A DNA stretch of 64,000 nt from Pandoraea anhela. Its GTDB lineage: Bacteria; Pseudomonadota; Gammaproteobacteria; Burkholderiales; Burkholderiaceae. The stretch is taken from the NCBI RefSeq assembly GCF_902459655.1, contig NZ_CABPSB010000017.1:1-64000 (forward strand), in the 5' to 3' direction. Below the pieces are notes generated by a model. It did no database searches. It was not told the origin of the DNA and saw only the letters and a program-made list of their open reading frames with translations. Position numbers and translations under genes: made by a program. The number at the start of each line of letters is the position of its first letter. Position 1 is the first letter of the stretch. Below, piece after piece: positions 54,152 through 63,722 of this stretch.

Positions 54152-55318
54152 TTACTTGCCTGCGGCGGCCGCGACAACCTTCTGGGCAGCTTCTTCCATG
54201 CTGTCCGCAGAGATGATCGGCAGGCCCGACTCGGCGAGCATCTTCTTGCCCAGGTCTTCGTTCGTGCCCTTCATGCGCACGACGAGCGGCACCTTCAGCG
54301 ACACGGCCTTCGATGCGGTGATCACGCCTTCGGCGATCACGTCGCAGCGCATGATGCCGCCGAAGATGTTGACCAGAATGGCCGTCAGGTTCGGGTTCTT
54401 CAGCATGATCTTGAACGCTTCGGTCACCTTCTCTGCCGTGGCGCCACCGCCCACGTCCAGGAAGTTGGCCGGCTCGCCGCCGAACAGCTTGATGGTGTCC
54501 ATCGTGGCCATGGCCAGACCGGCGCCGTTCACCAGGCAGCCGATGTTACCGTCGAGCGAGATGTAAGCCAGATCGAACTTCGAGGCTTCGACTTCCGCCG
54601 GATCTTCTTCGTCCAGATCGCGGTAAGCGACGATTTCCGGATGACGGAACAGGGCGTTCGAATCGAAGTTGAACTTGGCGTCCAGTGCCGTGACCGTGCC
54701 GTTCTTGCTCACGTTCAGCGGGTTGATTTCGGCCAGCGATGCGTCCGTTTCCCAGAAGGCCTTGTACAGACCTTGCAGGATCGTACGGGCTTGCGGCACC
54801 GAGGCGTCGGGCACGCTGATCTTCTTCGCGAAGTCGTCGGCTTGCGCGTCGGTCAGGCCAACCGACGGATCGATCACGACGTGATGGATCAGTTCCGGAT
54901 GCTTTTCAGCGACTTCTTCGATGTCCATGCCGCCTTCGCTCGAACCCATCATCACGATCTTCTGCGTGACGCGGTCAACCACCAGGCTGACGTACAGTTC
55001 GTTGTGGATGTCGGCGCCTTCTTCGATCAGCAGGCGATTGACCTTCTGACCTTCCGGACCGGTCTGGTGCGTGACCAGTTGCATACCGAGGATCTGGCCG
55101 GCGTATTCGCGCACTTGCTCGATCGACTTGGCAACCTTCACGCCGCCGCCCTTACCGCGACCGCCTGCGTGAATCTGGGCCTTAACCACCCAAACCGGAC
55201 CGCCGAGTTCTTCGGCTGCCTTCACGGCCTCGTCCACGGAAAACGCCGGAATGCCGCGGGGCACCGCGACTCCGAATTTCCGGAGGATTTCCTTGCCTTG
55301 ATACTCATGAATCTTCAT
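54152..55318 (-). CDS. sucC: Succinyl-CoA synthetase, beta subunit
   Basis: ATP-grasp subunit that binds nucleotide and succinate. 388 residues; [37 protein letters not shown] and a C-terminal [20 protein letters not shown]. The start overlaps the upstream DUF2889 stop as ATGA, a Burkholderiales-typical coupling. Confidence 0.97.
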   Translation of the reverse strand: MKIHEYQGKEILRKFGVAVPRGIPAFSVDEAVKAAEELGGPVWVVKAQIHAGGRGKGGGVKVAKSIEQVREYAGQILGMQLVTHQTGPEGQKVNRLLIEEGADIHNELYVSLVVDRVTQKIVMMGSSEGGMDIEEVAEKHPELIHHVVIDPSVGLTDAQADDFAKKISVPDASVPQARTILQGLYKAFWETDASLAEINPLNVSKNGTVTALDAKFNFDSNALFRHPEIVAYRDLDEEDPAEVEASKFDLAYISLDGNIGCLVNGAGLAMATMDTIKLFGGEPANFLDVGGGATAEKVTEAFKIMLKNPNLTAILVNIFGGIMRCDVIAEGVITASKAVSLKVPLVVRMKGTNEDLGKKMLAESGLPIISADSMEEAAQKVVAAAAGK

Positions 55319-56010
55319 GCGTGATTCCCTTCTTGCTGAGTTGGAAGTTTGGGTTCGAGCTTGCGAGTCGAGGCCTCATCGCGCACCGCTTCTGATGTGA
55401 CGGGCGTCGTGGGCTCGTTCGCTCGATCGTTTGCGCGGCCGTTGAACCAGCGCGGGTAAAACCGGCGCACCGCCTCGCCATCGAACCGCAGGGCGTGACA
55501 ATGTCCGAGTTGGAAAGGAGGCGCCGAATCGTTGATGTCGTTGGCGTCGTTGGCGGCCTTGAGCGCCGTATCGGGCGTGTGGATCACCACCCCGGCAAAG
55601 GCCTGAATCGCTGCCGTGGGCAGGACATTGCAAAGTTCTGTCAGATGGGTACAGCCCGCCGCGCCGCCAAGGCGCTCGCGAACCCCGCGCCGGAAACCCC
55701 GTCGCAAGTTGAGACCGATCAACTGACGATATTCCGGGCCGATCTGATCGCAAATACCCGGATAGGGCACCCAGTCGGACACGGCCTCGACGTCATGCAC
55801 CTCGAAGGATTCATCGATCGTCAACCGCAGCCAAAGCTCGTGAATCGGCGTGCCCGCCTTGCGAAGGCCGGTCGCCAACGTAAAGTCGCGATCCTTATGA
55901 TCGGTCAGACAGGCTTCGATGTCCCATAGGCCATCGTCGCGCGAAAACGCTTCGACAGCGATCGTGCGACGGTGACGCAAGGTACGAGAGGCAGGCGCGG
56001 AGAGCGGCAT
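55315..56010 (-). CDS. DUF2889 protein
   Basis: A 231-residue soluble protein of family DUF2889. [56 protein letters not shown] and [20 protein letters not shown] with its two Cys are the conserved parts. Function is unknown. It is translationally coupled to sucC (ATGA overlap). A longer in-frame extension upstream has no ribosome site and crosses the hairpin region, so the ATG at 56010 is preferred. Confidence 0.85.
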   Translation of the reverse strand: MPLSAPASRTLRHRRTIAVEAFSRDDGLWDIEACLTDHKDRDFTLATGLRKAGTPIHELWLRLTIDESFEVHDVEAVSDWVPYPGICDQIGPEYRQLIGLNLRRGFRRGVRERLGGAAGCTHLTELCNVLPTAAIQAFAGVVIHTPDTALKAANDANDINDSAPPFQLGHCHALRFDGEAVRRFYPRWFNGRANDRANEPTTPVTSEAVRDEASTRKLEPKLPTQQEGNHA

Positions 56011-56319
56011 GCGAAAGTGTGCAATGCATGAACGCAGAAAGACCTTGATTCTAGCATAGGCGACAGCACCGTCTGCCGCAGCGCAGCAGAAGCCCGCCGC
56101 ATAAGGCCGAATAACCCGACCCATCGGTCGGGTTATCAACATCGCCTGCATGCCATGTGCATGGTGCGGCGCCATAACGGGATAACCGAGCAACGACGCG
56201 TCACGCGAGATTCATGGCTTTGTCACGCCGGCGTTGAAGCCAGTTACACGATGCGGCGCGTCATTCGCCGTCTGGCGATGAATGTGCGCCGATCCATAAC
56301 GAATGCGATGCCCCCCGCT
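56011..56319. other. Intergenic region recX-DUF2889 with a strong hairpin
   Basis: 309 bp. ATAACCCGACC-CATC-GGTCGGGTTAT (56111-56136) is an 11-bp perfect stem with a tetraloop, without a T-run on either strand. No gene is credible here; the DUF2889-sucCD promoter must lie between it and 56011. Confidence 0.6.
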
Positions 56320-56865
56320 TTAAACATCGTCCGAAAAGTCGTCTGCGCCTCGTACGATTTTGCTGATAACGGTACGCGAAAAACCGCGTGCCGCGAGAAA
56401 GCGCATTTGTTTGGCGCGCGCCTCGGGCGTCGTCGCCACTTCGCCGAACTTCTTCTGCCAGACAGCGCGGGCGCGGGACAGTTCGGTCTCGCGCAATTGC
56501 TCCGAGATGGCCGCAACGGTCTGTGCATCGACCTGATGCTGTTTGAGCTCCCCGACGATTCGCGTCGTGCCCATTCGCGACGCGCGCCGGTTCACCACAC
56601 TCTCGGCGAACCGCTCGTTCGATAGCCAGCGCTCCTGCTCAAGGCTGTCGAGCACGCGATCGAGTGCTTCGGGGTCCTCGGCCTCGGCATACGGCGCGAG
56701 TTTGCGGCGCAACTCGGCACGGCTGTACTCGCGACGCGCAAGATAAGACAGCGCACGCCCCTTCAGACTCAGCGCAGGCTTACGGGATGGTTTGACGGCG
56801 ACGTCCGGATCCCCCGGCGGGGGCGGCGGCGCATTCGGATCACGGGGAGGACGGCGATTGATCAT
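56320..56865 (-). CDS. recX: RecX, regulator of RecA
   Basis: A 181-residue inhibitor of RecA filament growth. The tandem three-helix repeats are visible: LSYLARREYSRAELRRKLAP, LDSLEQERWLSNERFAESVV and RFLAARGFSRTVISKIVRGA. A proline-rich N-terminal extension (DPNAPPPPPGDPD) is unusual. It is downstream of recA; the recA terminator between them means RecX is made mostly by read-through or its own promoter. Confidence 0.93.
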   Translation of the reverse strand: MINRRPPRDPNAPPPPPGDPDVAVKPSRKPALSLKGRALSYLARREYSRAELRRKLAPYAEAEDPEALDRVLDSLEQERWLSNERFAESVVNRRASRMGTTRIVGELKQHQVDAQTVAAISEQLRETELSRARAVWQKKFGEVATTPEARAKQMRFLAARGFSRTVISKIVRGADDFSDDV

Positions 56866-56971
56866 GCGTTCATCGTAGCGCCATCAACCACAATCTGCCG
56901 GGCGAGATACCCCCACCCGGAGCTTGAGGCACGGCACGGGAAATTAAGAAAGCGGCGCAACCAAATAAAAA

Positions 56972-57005
56972 CGGCAGCGCGAAGCCGTCTGACTTCGCGC
57001 TGCCG
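56972..57005 (-). terminator. Terminator between recA and recX
   Basis: CGGCAGCGCGAAG / CTTCGCGCTGCCG, a 13-bp perfect stem with an 8-nt loop, followed by TTTTTATTT on the minus strand. It would limit recX expression relative to recA. Confidence 0.9.
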
Positions 57006-57023
57006 CTCCGACAACTTCGGCGC

Positions 57024-58088
57024 TTAAGCCTCGTCGTCTTCTTCGATTTCACCGGTTTCGTTGATCGCCGTCACCCCCAGCGATGCACGTACCTTATTCT
57101 CGATTTCGTGGGCAATGTCCGGATTCTCACGCAGGAACTCGCGCGCGTTGTCCTTGCCCTGACCGATCTTCTCGCCGTTGTAGCTGTACCAGGCGCCTGC
57201 CTTCTCGACGATCTTCGCATTCACACCCAGATCGATGATTTCGCCTTCGCGCGAAATGCCCTGACCGTAGAGGATGTCGAAAATCGCTTCGCGGAACGGC
57301 GGCGACACCTTGTTCTTCACGACCTTGACACGGGTTTCGTTACCGACCACCTCGTCGCCCTTCTTGATCGAGCCGATACGACGGATGTCCAGGCGCACCG
57401 ACGAGTAGAACTTCAGCGCGTTACCGCCGGTCGTGGTTTCCGGGTTGCCGAACATCACACCGATCTTCATACGAATCTGGTTGATGAAGATCACCGTACA
57501 GTTCGTCCGCTTGATCGTACCGGTCAGCTTACGCAGCGCCTGCGACATCAGACGTGCCTGAAGCCCCGGCAGCGAATCGCCCATTTCCCCCTCGATTTCG
57601 GCCTTCGGCACCAGCGCCGCCACCGAGTCGATGATGATCAGGTCGATCGAACCCGAGCGCACCAGCGCATCGGCGATTTCCAGAGCCTGTTCGCCCGTGT
57701 CCGGCTGCGAGATCAGCAGCTCCGGCACCGAGACGCCCAGCTTGCTGGCGTAACCGACGTCGAGCGCGTGTTCCGCGTCGATGAACGCGCAGGTACCGCC
57801 GATCTTCTGCATTTCCGCCACGACTTGCAGCGTGAGCGTGGTCTTACCCGACGATTCCGGGCCGTAGATCTCGATCACACGACCCCGCGGCAGGCCGCCG
57901 ACGCCGAGCGCAATGTCCAGACCCAGCGAGCCCGTGGAGACGACCTGGATGTCCGCTTCGACCTCGCCGTCGCCCAGACGCATGATCGAGCCCTTGCCGA
58001 ATTGCTTCTCGATCTGCGCGAGGGCGGCGGCGAGCGCCTTGCCTTTCTCGGCCGACAGATTGGCAGACCCTTTCTTGCTTTCTTCCAT
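57024..58088 (-). CDS. recA: RecA recombinase
   Basis: ATP-dependent strand-exchange protein and co-protease for LexA. 354 residues. Walker [10 protein letters not shown], Walker [16 protein letters not shown], and loop L2 [18 protein letters not shown] are standard. The acidic tail ends [12 protein letters not shown]. The ATG at 58088 matches the family start (MEESKKG). An SOS box lies 57 bp upstream. Confidence 0.98.
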   Translation of the reverse strand: MEESKKGSANLSAEKGKALAAALAQIEKQFGKGSIMRLGDGEVEADIQVVSTGSLGLDIALGVGGLPRGRVIEIYGPESSGKTTLTLQVVAEMQKIGGTCAFIDAEHALDVGYASKLGVSVPELLISQPDTGEQALEIADALVRSGSIDLIIIDSVAALVPKAEIEGEMGDSLPGLQARLMSQALRKLTGTIKRTNCTVIFINQIRMKIGVMFGNPETTTGGNALKFYSSVRLDIRRIGSIKKGDEVVGNETRVKVVKNKVSPPFREAIFDILYGQGISREGEIIDLGVNAKIVEKAGAWYSYNGEKIGQGKDNAREFLRENPDIAHEIENKVRASLGVTAINETGEIEEDDEA

Positions 58089-58144
58089 GAATCGTCCTTT
58101 GATATGATGAGCGAGACGGCTCGAGTGAGGCGTGACTGCCGGTA

Positions 58145-58160
58145 CTGTATAAAAAACCAG
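58145..58160 (-). promoter_or_regulatory. LexA (SOS) box of recA
   Basis: On the minus strand CTGG-TTTTTTAT-ACAG, which matches the LexA consensus CTGT-N8-ACAG in seven of eight conserved positions and lies in the recA promoter region. Confidence 0.75.
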
Positions 58161-58290
58161 TGCTCTTTGCAAGTGCCTGTTGTCCGAAAGCGCCGAAACG
58201 ACAAAAAAAGCCGCGAACCACGCGCCGCAACATCACAGGAGACACACCGCTGCCGTCAGGCGACGGTGCCTACACAAGCCTATCACGCCC

Positions 58291-58980
58291 ATGCGAATTC
58301 TCATCGCAGAGGATGACAGCATTCTGGCCGACGCCCTGACCCGCTCGCTACGTCAGGGGGGCTACGCCGTCGATCACGTCAAGACGGGGCTCGAAGCGGA
58401 TTCCGCCCTCTCCGCACAGACGTTCGATCTGCTGATTCTCGATCTCGGTTTGCCCCGCCTGCCCGGTCACGAGGTGTTACGCCGGTTGCGCGCCCGCAAT
58501 TCCCATCTGCCCGTGCTGATTCTGACGGCTTCCGACAGCGTCGACGCCCGCGTGAAGGGACTCGACCTCGGCGCCGACGATTACATGGCCAAGCCCTTCG
58601 CGCTCGCCGAACTCGAGGCGCGCGTGCGAGCCCTGACCCGGCGCGGCGCGGGCGGCGGCTCGACGGTCATCCGCCACGGCCCGCTCAGCTTCGATCAGGT
58701 CGGGCGCACCGCCTATATCCATGAGCAGATGCTCGACCTGTCAGCGCGCGAACTCGAATTGCTCGAAGTGTTGCTGCTGCGCACGGGGCGGCTCGTCTCC
58801 AAGGAGCAGCTCGTCGACCATCTATGCGGCTGGGGCGAAGAGGTCAGCAATAACGCCATCGAGGTATACATGCACCGGCTGCGCAAGAAGATCGAGCCGA
58901 GCGGTGTGCGCATCGCAACGATCCGCGGACTGGGGTATTGTCTGGAGAAACCGGCTGCGACGCCGGCGAACGCAGCCTGA
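58291..58980 (+). CDS. Response regulator, OmpR/TctD-like
   Basis: A 229-residue transcription regulator. Receiver domain with acidic pocket EDD (7-9), phospho-acceptor D51 (LILDLGLPRLPG) and K101 (MAKPF), then an OmpR/PhoB winged-helix DNA-binding domain ending IRGLGYCLEKP. It is divergent from recA and followed by its histidine kinase, 115 bp later. The TctD-like label rests on the kinase's sensor domain. Confidence 0.93.
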   Translation: MRILIAEDDSILADALTRSLRQGGYAVDHVKTGLEADSALSAQTFDLLILDLGLPRLPGHEVLRRLRARNSHLPVLILTASDSVDARVKGLDLGADDYMAKPFALAELEARVRALTRRGAGGGSTVIRHGPLSFDQVGRTAYIHEQMLDLSARELELLEVLLLRTGRLVSKEQLVDHLCGWGEEVSNNAIEVYMHRLRKKIEPSGVRIATIRGLGYCLEKPAATPANAA

Positions 58981-59095
58981 GGCTCCCACGTCAGGCGCGC
59001 ACGCGACGCCGCCGCCTGCTTGCCTGCATGCCTGCATGCCTGCCGCGCGACGTGCCATCGTCCGGCTGCCTCAGCCTCTTTAGCCTTCCTGCCCG

Positions 59096-60694
59096 ATGCG
59101 CCTGAGCTTTCGTCACCCCCATCGCGCCACGGATCCGGACGCCGCTCGCCGTTCCGGTGACGCCGCGCATGGGGCCGACGCCACCGATCCGTTCGACCCC
59201 TACGCCGACCCGTTCGTGCGCCCCGGCTTCGGCGCGCCGCTGGAGCGCGAAGCCGAGCCGCCGCCGCGCTCGCTGTTCGGCGAGATTCTCGACTGGATGC
59301 TCGCGCCGCTGCTGCTGCTCTGGCCGATGAGCATTGCCGTGACGTACCTCGTTGCGAAGTCGATCGCCAACGGCCCGTTCGACCGCGCGCTGGAAACCAA
59401 TACCTACGTGCTTGCCCAGCAAGTCCATTCGGATCGGGGTCAGGTCACGCTCACCTTGCCGATGCCCGCACGCGATCTGCTGCGCGCCGACGCCACCGAC
59501 AACATCTACTTTCAGGTTCTTGGCGCCAAGGGAGAACTGGTCGGCGGCACGGCCGAGCTGCCGCTGCCGCATGAAGACGACCGGCCGCAACCCGGCGTCG
59601 TCCAGTTTCGGGACGAGACGGTCGGCGGCAACGACATTCGCGTGGCCTTCACTTACGTCGATCTACCGCGCATGGAGCCGCCCGGGAGCATGGCGCTCGT
59701 TCAGGTCGCGGAGACGCTCGACAAACGCAGTCAACTCGCCAACGAGATCATCAAGGGCGTGATCCTGCCGCAGTTCGTGATTCTGCCGCTGGCCATCGTG
59801 CTCGTATGGTTCGGGCTGTCACGCGGTCTGGCGCCGCTGCATGCGTTGCAAGAACACATTCGTGCACGTCGCCCCGACGATCTGTCGCCGCTCGAAGCGC
59901 GTCAGGCCCCGCCGGAGATCGCTCCGCTCGTCAATTCGCTGAACGATCTGCTCGGACGTCTCGAGCAGAACATGAAACTCCAGCAACGCTTCATTGCAGA
60001 CGCGGCGCACCAACTCAAGACACCGCTGGCCGGTTTGCGCATGCAGGCCGAACTCGCCTTGCGTCAGACTTCCCCCGATGAATTACGCCGCTCGCTCTCG
60101 CAAATTGCGGTGAGTTCCGAACAGGCGGCGCGCCTCGTCAACCAGTTGCTCGCGCTGGCGCGCGCCGAGAATAGCGCGAACGACGCCGCCGCGTTCACGC
60201 CGGTCAACCTCAGCCTGCTCGCCCGCAGCGCCATGCAGGACTGGTTCCAGGCGGCCTTCGCCAAACGGATCGATCTCGGCTTCGAGGAGCCGCCGTTCCC
60301 GGTGCATCTGTCGGGTCAGCCGGTGATGTTGCGCGAGCTGCTCAACAACCTCATCGACAACGCGATCCGCTACACGCCGGCGGGCGGCAAGGTGACGGTG
60401 CGTCTGCGCCACGAAGCCTCGGACGGCTTCGTGCATCTCGAAGTCGAGGACACCGGGCCGGGCATTCCCGCGGCGGAGCGTCCGCGCGTGTTCGAGCGCT
60501 TTTATCGCATTCTCGGCAGCGACAGCGACGGCAGCGGTCTCGGCCTGGCGATCGTTCGCGAGATCGTGCAGATCCATCGGGGCGATGTCAGCGTGCTCGA
60601 CCATGTCGATGCACAGCATCCCGAAGCAACCGGCACCCTGATACGCGTGACGTTACCGCTCGCCGAGGCGCTTATCGAAAACCCTCATGCGTGA
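59096..60694 (+). CDS. Sensor histidine kinase, TctE-like
   Basis: A 532-residue membrane kinase. An N-terminal 60-residue charged extension, first membrane helix (71-88), periplasmic 2CSK_N-type sensor with DATDNIYFQVL, second helix (223-242), HAMP-like stretch, and the H-box with H305 (FIADAAHQLKTPLAGLRMQA). N-box NNLIDNAIRYTP, DTGPGIP and GSGLGLAIV complete the ATPase. The sensor type is common to tricarboxylate-sensing TctE. The MFS transporter 171 bp downstream may be its target. A TGCCTGCA slippage repeat lies before the gene (59022-59045). Confidence 0.93.
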   Translation: MRLSFRHPHRATDPDAARRSGDAAHGADATDPFDPYADPFVRPGFGAPLEREAEPPPRSLFGEILDWMLAPLLLLWPMSIAVTYLVAKSIANGPFDRALETNTYVLAQQVHSDRGQVTLTLPMPARDLLRADATDNIYFQVLGAKGELVGGTAELPLPHEDDRPQPGVVQFRDETVGGNDIRVAFTYVDLPRMEPPGSMALVQVAETLDKRSQLANEIIKGVILPQFVILPLAIVLVWFGLSRGLAPLHALQEHIRARRPDDLSPLEARQAPPEIAPLVNSLNDLLGRLEQNMKLQQRFIADAAHQLKTPLAGLRMQAELALRQTSPDELRRSLSQIAVSSEQAARLVNQLLALARAENSANDAAAFTPVNLSLLARSAMQDWFQAAFAKRIDLGFEEPPFPVHLSGQPVMLRELLNNLIDNAIRYTPAGGKVTVRLRHEASDGFVHLEVEDTGPGIPAAERPRVFERFYRILGSDSDGSGLGLAIVREIVQIHRGDVSVLDHVDAQHPEATGTLIRVTLPLAEALIENPHA

Positions 60695-60865
60695 CAGAAT
60701 CACGCGAAATACGGTCGATTTCAGGCCAAAGTCGAGGGTAAGTCCCTAGCAACGTAAGGTTCGAGTCAGTTTGGCGTCAGACGGCGGTAAGGTTGTCCTC
60801 CAATAATCAGTTGCAACGGCCCGGGTGCGTCCCAGGGGCGTGCTTACATTACAGGAGACAACCGC

Positions 60866-62524
60866 ATGGCTACTGCAACGACAGCCACCTCCCATGCACC
60901 GATGACCAAAGAAGAGCGCAAGGTCATCTTCGCGTCGTCGCTGGGCACGGTGTTCGAGTGGTACGACTTTTACCTGGCCGGTTCGTTGGCCGCATTCATC
61001 AGCCGTCACTTCTTCTCGGGGATCAATCCCACGGCGGCCTTCATCTTCACGCTGCTGTCGTTTGCTGCCGGTTTCGCGGTGCGTCCGTTCGGCGCCATCG
61101 TGTTCGGTCGCATCGGCGACCTCGTCGGTCGTAAGTACACGTTCCTCGTAACCATCACGCTGATGGGTCTGTCGACGCTGGTCGTCGGTTTGCTGCCGGG
61201 CTATGCCTCCTGGGGCATCGCGGCGCCGGTGATCTTCATCGCCATGCGTCTGCTTCAGGGTCTGGCGCTGGGCGGCGAATACGGCGGTGCTGCCACGTAC
61301 GTTGCCGAGCACGCGCCGCATGGCCGTCGCGGCTTCTACACGTCGTGGATTCAGACGACCGCTACGCTGGGTCTGTTCCTCTCCCTGCTCGTGATTCTCG
61401 GCACTCGCATGGTGCTGGGCGAAGAAGCGTTTGGTGACTGGGGCTGGCGTATTCCGTTCATCCTGTCGATCGTGCTGCTGCTGATCTCGCTGTGGATCCG
61501 TCTGCAACTGAACGAATCGCCGGCATTCCAGCGCATGAAGGCCGAAGGCAAAGGCTCGAAGGCGCCGCTCAAGGAATCGTTCGGTGAGTGGAAGAACCTG
61601 AAGATCGTGATTCTGGCGCTGGTCGGCCTTACGGCGGGTCAGGCGGTCGTGTGGTACACGGGCCAGTTCTACTCGCTGTTCTTCATGACGCAGGTGCTCA
61701 AGGTCGACGGCAACACCGCGAACATCATGGTCGCGCTGGGTCTGTTGATCGGCAGCCCGTTCTTCGTGTTCTTCGGCGCCCTATCGGACAAGATCGGTCG
61801 CAAGCCGATCATCATGGCGGGTTGCCTGCTGGCAGCACTGCTGTACTTCCCGATCTTCAAGGCGCTCACGCACTATGCCAACCCGGCGCTGGAAGCCGCG
61901 ACGGCCCGTTCGCCGATCACGGTCATCGCCGATCCGAACGAGTGCTCGTTCCAGTTCAACCCGGTGGGCACCTCGAAGTTCACCAGCTCGTGCGATATCG
62001 CGAAGAGCTATCTGTCGCGCGCCGGTCTGAACTATCAGAACCAGGCGGCACCGGCGGGCACGATGGCGTCGGTGAAGATCGGCGACAAGGTGATCCAGTC
62101 GGTCGACGGCAAGGCGGCAGACGCGAAGGACAAGACCAAGGTGTTCGAGACCGACATGTCGGCTACGCTCAAGGCGGACGGCTACCCGGCGAAGGCCGAC
62201 CCGGCGCAGATGAACAAGCCGATGGTCGTGGTCCTGCTGGCGATCCTCGTGATCTTCGTGACGATGGTGTATGGCCCGATCGCGGCGATGCTGGTGGAAA
62301 TGTTCCCGACGCGTATCCGCTATACCTCGATGTCGCTGCCGTATCACATCGGTAACGGCTGGTTCGGCGGCTTCCTGCCGGCTACGGCATTCGCCATCGT
62401 GGCGGCCAAGGGCGATATCTACTCCGGCCTGTGGTACCCGATCGTGATCGCGCTGATTACCTTCGTGATCGGCATGCTGTTCATCAAGGAGACGAAGGAC
62501 GTCGACATCTACGCCAACGACTGA
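60866..62524 (+). CDS. MHS-family MFS transporter with periplasmic insert
   Basis: A 552-residue metabolite:H+ symporter of the ShiA/ProP-like group (about 430 residues in most members). Motifs: GTVFEWYDFYLAGSLAAFIS, RPFGAIVFGRIGDLVGRKYT, GGEYGGAATYVAEHAP, GALSDKIGRKPIIMAGCL. An additional stretch of about 115 residues (336-450) between helices contains two Cys and a VKIGDKVIQSVDGKAADAKD segment resembling a small binding domain. Substrate unknown, perhaps an organic acid given the upstream TctDE-like system. Confidence 0.9.
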   Translation: MATATTATSHAPMTKEERKVIFASSLGTVFEWYDFYLAGSLAAFISRHFFSGINPTAAFIFTLLSFAAGFAVRPFGAIVFGRIGDLVGRKYTFLVTITLMGLSTLVVGLLPGYASWGIAAPVIFIAMRLLQGLALGGEYGGAATYVAEHAPHGRRGFYTSWIQTTATLGLFLSLLVILGTRMVLGEEAFGDWGWRIPFILSIVLLLISLWIRLQLNESPAFQRMKAEGKGSKAPLKESFGEWKNLKIVILALVGLTAGQAVVWYTGQFYSLFFMTQVLKVDGNTANIMVALGLLIGSPFFVFFGALSDKIGRKPIIMAGCLLAALLYFPIFKALTHYANPALEAATARSPITVIADPNECSFQFNPVGTSKFTSSCDIAKSYLSRAGLNYQNQAAPAGTMASVKIGDKVIQSVDGKAADAKDKTKVFETDMSATLKADGYPAKADPAQMNKPMVVVLLAILVIFVTMVYGPIAAMLVEMFPTRIRYTSMSLPYHIGNGWFGGFLPATAFAIVAAKGDIYSGLWYPIVIALITFVIGMLFIKETKDVDIYAND

Positions 62525-62571
62525 CGATGGCGTGACCTGCCCCGACACACGAGGCAGGTCAGGATGCGATG

Positions 62572-62601
62572 CAACGCCGGGGCCTTCGGGTCCCGGCGTT
62601 G
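62572..62601 (+). terminator. Hairpin terminator after the MHS transporter
   Basis: CAACGCCGGG / CCCGGCGTTG, a 10-bp stem with a 10-nt loop. A second hairpin GACCTGCC/GGCAGGTC (62534-62560) precedes it. The T-run is weak, so termination may be inefficient. Confidence 0.65.
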
Positions 62602-62684
62602 TCGTTGAAGAGGACGCCTTGGGGCGACCTCTTCAATCCCGATGAACGTCATCAGGATATTTTCATGATTTCGCAAAATACCTG

Positions 62685-62713
62685 TTGACAGTCCATAGGG
62701 GTCTACCTATAAT
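62685..62713 (+). promoter_or_regulatory. Consensus promoter of tRNA-Met
   Basis: TTGACA (62685-62690) and TATAAT (62708-62713) with a 17-bp spacer: a perfect sigma-70 consensus, 12 bases before the tRNA. Confidence 0.93.
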
Positions 62714-62724
62714 CTTTCTTCTAC

Positions 62725-62801
<77 letters not shown>

Positions 62802-62810
62802 AATTTAAGA

Positions 62811-62840
62811 ACGGCTTCCAGCAATGGAAGCCGTTTTTTT
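62811..62840 (+). terminator. Terminator of tRNA-Met
   Basis: ACGGCTTCCA-GCAA-TGGAAGCCGT, a 10-bp perfect stem, followed by TTTTTT. Confidence 0.92.
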
Positions 62841-63059
62841 ATTCTCTTCCGAATCTCGATCGAACACGATTTCGTGTGCATCGTCATTGGGCTTGGCGAG
62901 GTCGGCACCGTCCGCCGGCAATTCCCAGCCACACCATTAGGCCCTCACCCATAGGTCGGCAAGTCCGGCATCGCTTTCGATAATCCAACGCCTTGTAACG
63001 CAAAGTACGTCACGCTCAAAGTGCCACGATGAAGTCCCGCCATCCATTGGAGGAACATC

Positions 63060-63587
63060 ATGGACCCCGTATCGAACATCACGCCGCAAATCTCTAACGC
63101 ATCTACCGACACGTCGGTGCAACGCACCTCAACGCCAAACGTGGGAGCCCTGCCATCAGACCTGATGTCCGTGCAACTGTCTCCTCAGTCTTCAATGGGG
63201 GTGTCTGAGCAGCCCCTCGCAGGGATTCGCTTTCTCTCCAAGTCCGATAAGGACTTCTGGACGAGAGCAATTCGATTGGGAAATCAATCAAGTGACTGGA
63301 ACGCATTCTGCCTCCACACCCACATACACTTCTTGCACGGACACAACCGCGATAGGGGGGACACCAACGTTCGGCACTCGGTGTTGGTACTGCTCGCTGG
63401 CAGTCTGGGACATTTGGATGCTCAGGCGCGTCTCCCTGGGCTTCAATGCATCCTGACAGATGAGCCTTACGGATGGAGCGCGGTCAACGAAGCAGTCAAG
63501 ACAGGACAGCTCGACCTCAATATACTGCCGCCAGGCGACGAAACGATTGTCCGCGAACTCTTCGTCAAAGCACGCATCCCCAGTTAA
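63060..63587 (+). CDS. Orphan 175-residue protein with Ser/Thr-rich N-terminus
   Basis: I recognise no family. GGAGGAACATC before the ATG is a strong ribosome site. The first 50 residues are Ser/Thr/Pro/Gln-rich and lack charge (MDPVSNITPQISNASTDTSV), the style of a type III secretion signal. Then comes a folded-looking domain (IRFLSKSDKDFWTRAIRLGN, CLHTHIHFLHGHNRDRGDTN). It is lower in GC than its surroundings and located right after a tRNA, which suggests acquisition. An effector role is speculation. Confidence 0.55.
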   Translation: MDPVSNITPQISNASTDTSVQRTSTPNVGALPSDLMSVQLSPQSSMGVSEQPLAGIRFLSKSDKDFWTRAIRLGNQSSDWNAFCLHTHIHFLHGHNRDRGDTNVRHSVLVLLAGSLGHLDAQARLPGLQCILTDEPYGWSAVNEAVKTGQLDLNILPPGDETIVRELFVKARIPS

Positions 63588-63722
63588 GTCCGCCATGTTG
63601 ACCGAGCCGGTCATTTCGGCAGCGCCGCTTACCGATGCATCGGGGACTGCACGCCCATCCCCGATGCACGAAACATAGCGTGGCGACAATCGCCGCCGAT
63701 GCCTTCGCGGCGCCCCGCCTAA

